A stretch of DNA of 5,939 nt. Origin: an uncultured Sphingomonadaceae bacterium (lineage in GTDB: Bacteria > Pseudomonadota > Alphaproteobacteria > Sphingomonadales > Sphingomonadaceae). The notes below the pieces were generated by a model. The model made no database searches, was not told the DNA's origin, and was given only the letters and a program-made list of their open reading frames with translations. This document shows, one piece after another, positions 5,628-5,939 of the stretch (the first letter of the stretch is position 1; every line of letters starts with the position of its first letter). Made by a program: the position numbers and the translations under genes. The stretch is from assembly GCA_937920575.1 (NCBI GenBank), contig CAKZSF010000148.1, forward strand, positions 1-5,939. Reading direction: 5' to 3'.

Positions 5628-5939
5628 ACTAATTGCGGTTGGCTTTTTGGCAGCGGCAATTTTGGCCGGTGTCGTCTGGACCTATATGCGCGGTGATCCA
5701 ACCGAGGTTGCAGCCAAAACCTCGGTCGGGGCTCCTACTGGGCCGGTTCAGTCACTCAGCCTGTTTGGCACAATCCCAATCTATTGGGGTGAAACCAGCA
5801 GCATGGAAGACATGCTGAGCGGGTCAGGGGAGCCGCATTGGTCGCGTGCTGTGCTGGAGCAGAAATACTCGCTCACCCCAATTGATACGCTTGACGAAGC
5901 CTCATTGCGCGACACCAAACGACTGCTCTTGGCGCAACC
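5614..5939 (+). CDS. Membrane-anchored protein resembling ABC-system auxiliary (GldG-like) subunits, 3' truncated by window
   Basis: About 108 codons are visible from ATG at 5614 to the window edge, open throughout. The N-terminus has a basic start (MPKTR) and a hydrophobic segment LIAVGFLAAAILAGVVWTYM at 6-25, a signal anchor or uncleaved signal. After a linker comes QSLSLFGTIPIYWGE, then PHWSRAVLEQKYSLTPIDTL and LRDTKRLLLAQP, a pattern I associate with the periplasmic GldG/ABC_transp_aux-type domain of proteins that accompany ABC-2 transporters. The window ends before family-defining parts, so that assignment is tentative. The start overlaps the preceding gene by 14 bases in another frame; there is only a weak GCGGG upstream, consistent with coupled translation. 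Subsequent genes of an ABC-type system might be expected to the right or elsewhere. Confidence 0.75.
   Translation, partial: MPKTRLIAVGFLAAAILAGVVWTYMRGDPTEVAAKTSVGAPTGPVQSLSLFGTIPIYWGETSSMEDMLSGSGEPHWSRAVLEQKYSLTPIDTLDEASLRDTKRLLLAQ

Overview
The window looks like chromosomal DNA of an alphaproteobacterium. Its GC-rich, wobble-G/C coding style and the character of CcmA, the DNA glycosylase, the adrenodoxin-type ferredoxin and the cysteine synthase recall Sphingomonadales, perhaps Erythrobacteraceae. That placement is an inference from remembered homologues, not from a search. Nine protein genes are supported, two of them cut by the window edges. I see no rRNA, tRNA, CRISPR array, insertion sequence or integrase.

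Left part (1-1638): the 5' end of a haem-exporter ATPase gene (ccmA) reads leftward off the window. Divergently, a pterin-4a-carbinolamine dehydratase gene reads rightward and overlaps by ATGA an exported protein of 373 residues whose C-terminal half resembles the DUF3298/RsiV-like domain. Middle part (1658-3109, minus strand): a compact AlkA-type DNA glycosylase gene is followed 33 bases later by a short-chain dehydrogenase gene, probably one transcript. It converges on the exported-protein gene with only 19 bases between stops.

Right part (3193-5939, plus strand): an adrenodoxin-type [2Fe-2S] ferredoxin, a small exported protein of unknown family, a cysteine synthase, a single-pass membrane protein with an acidic tail, and the start of a membrane-anchored protein that resembles auxiliary (GldG-like) subunits of ABC-2 systems.

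The most notable signal is a repeat. The last 33 bases of the ferredoxin gene, coding GLKVTIAEED plus stop, occur again at 4081-4113, just after the small exported-protein gene and before the cysteine synthase. The copies differ at five bases, all synonymous. The intervening gene is clearly poorer in G+C than its neighbours. The simplest reading is that a roughly 0.6-kb segment carrying one exported-protein gene was placed at the 3' end of a ferredoxin gene, probably by recombination with a diverged ferredoxin allele. This would leave the ferredoxin intact and strand the second ferredoxin end upstream of cysK.
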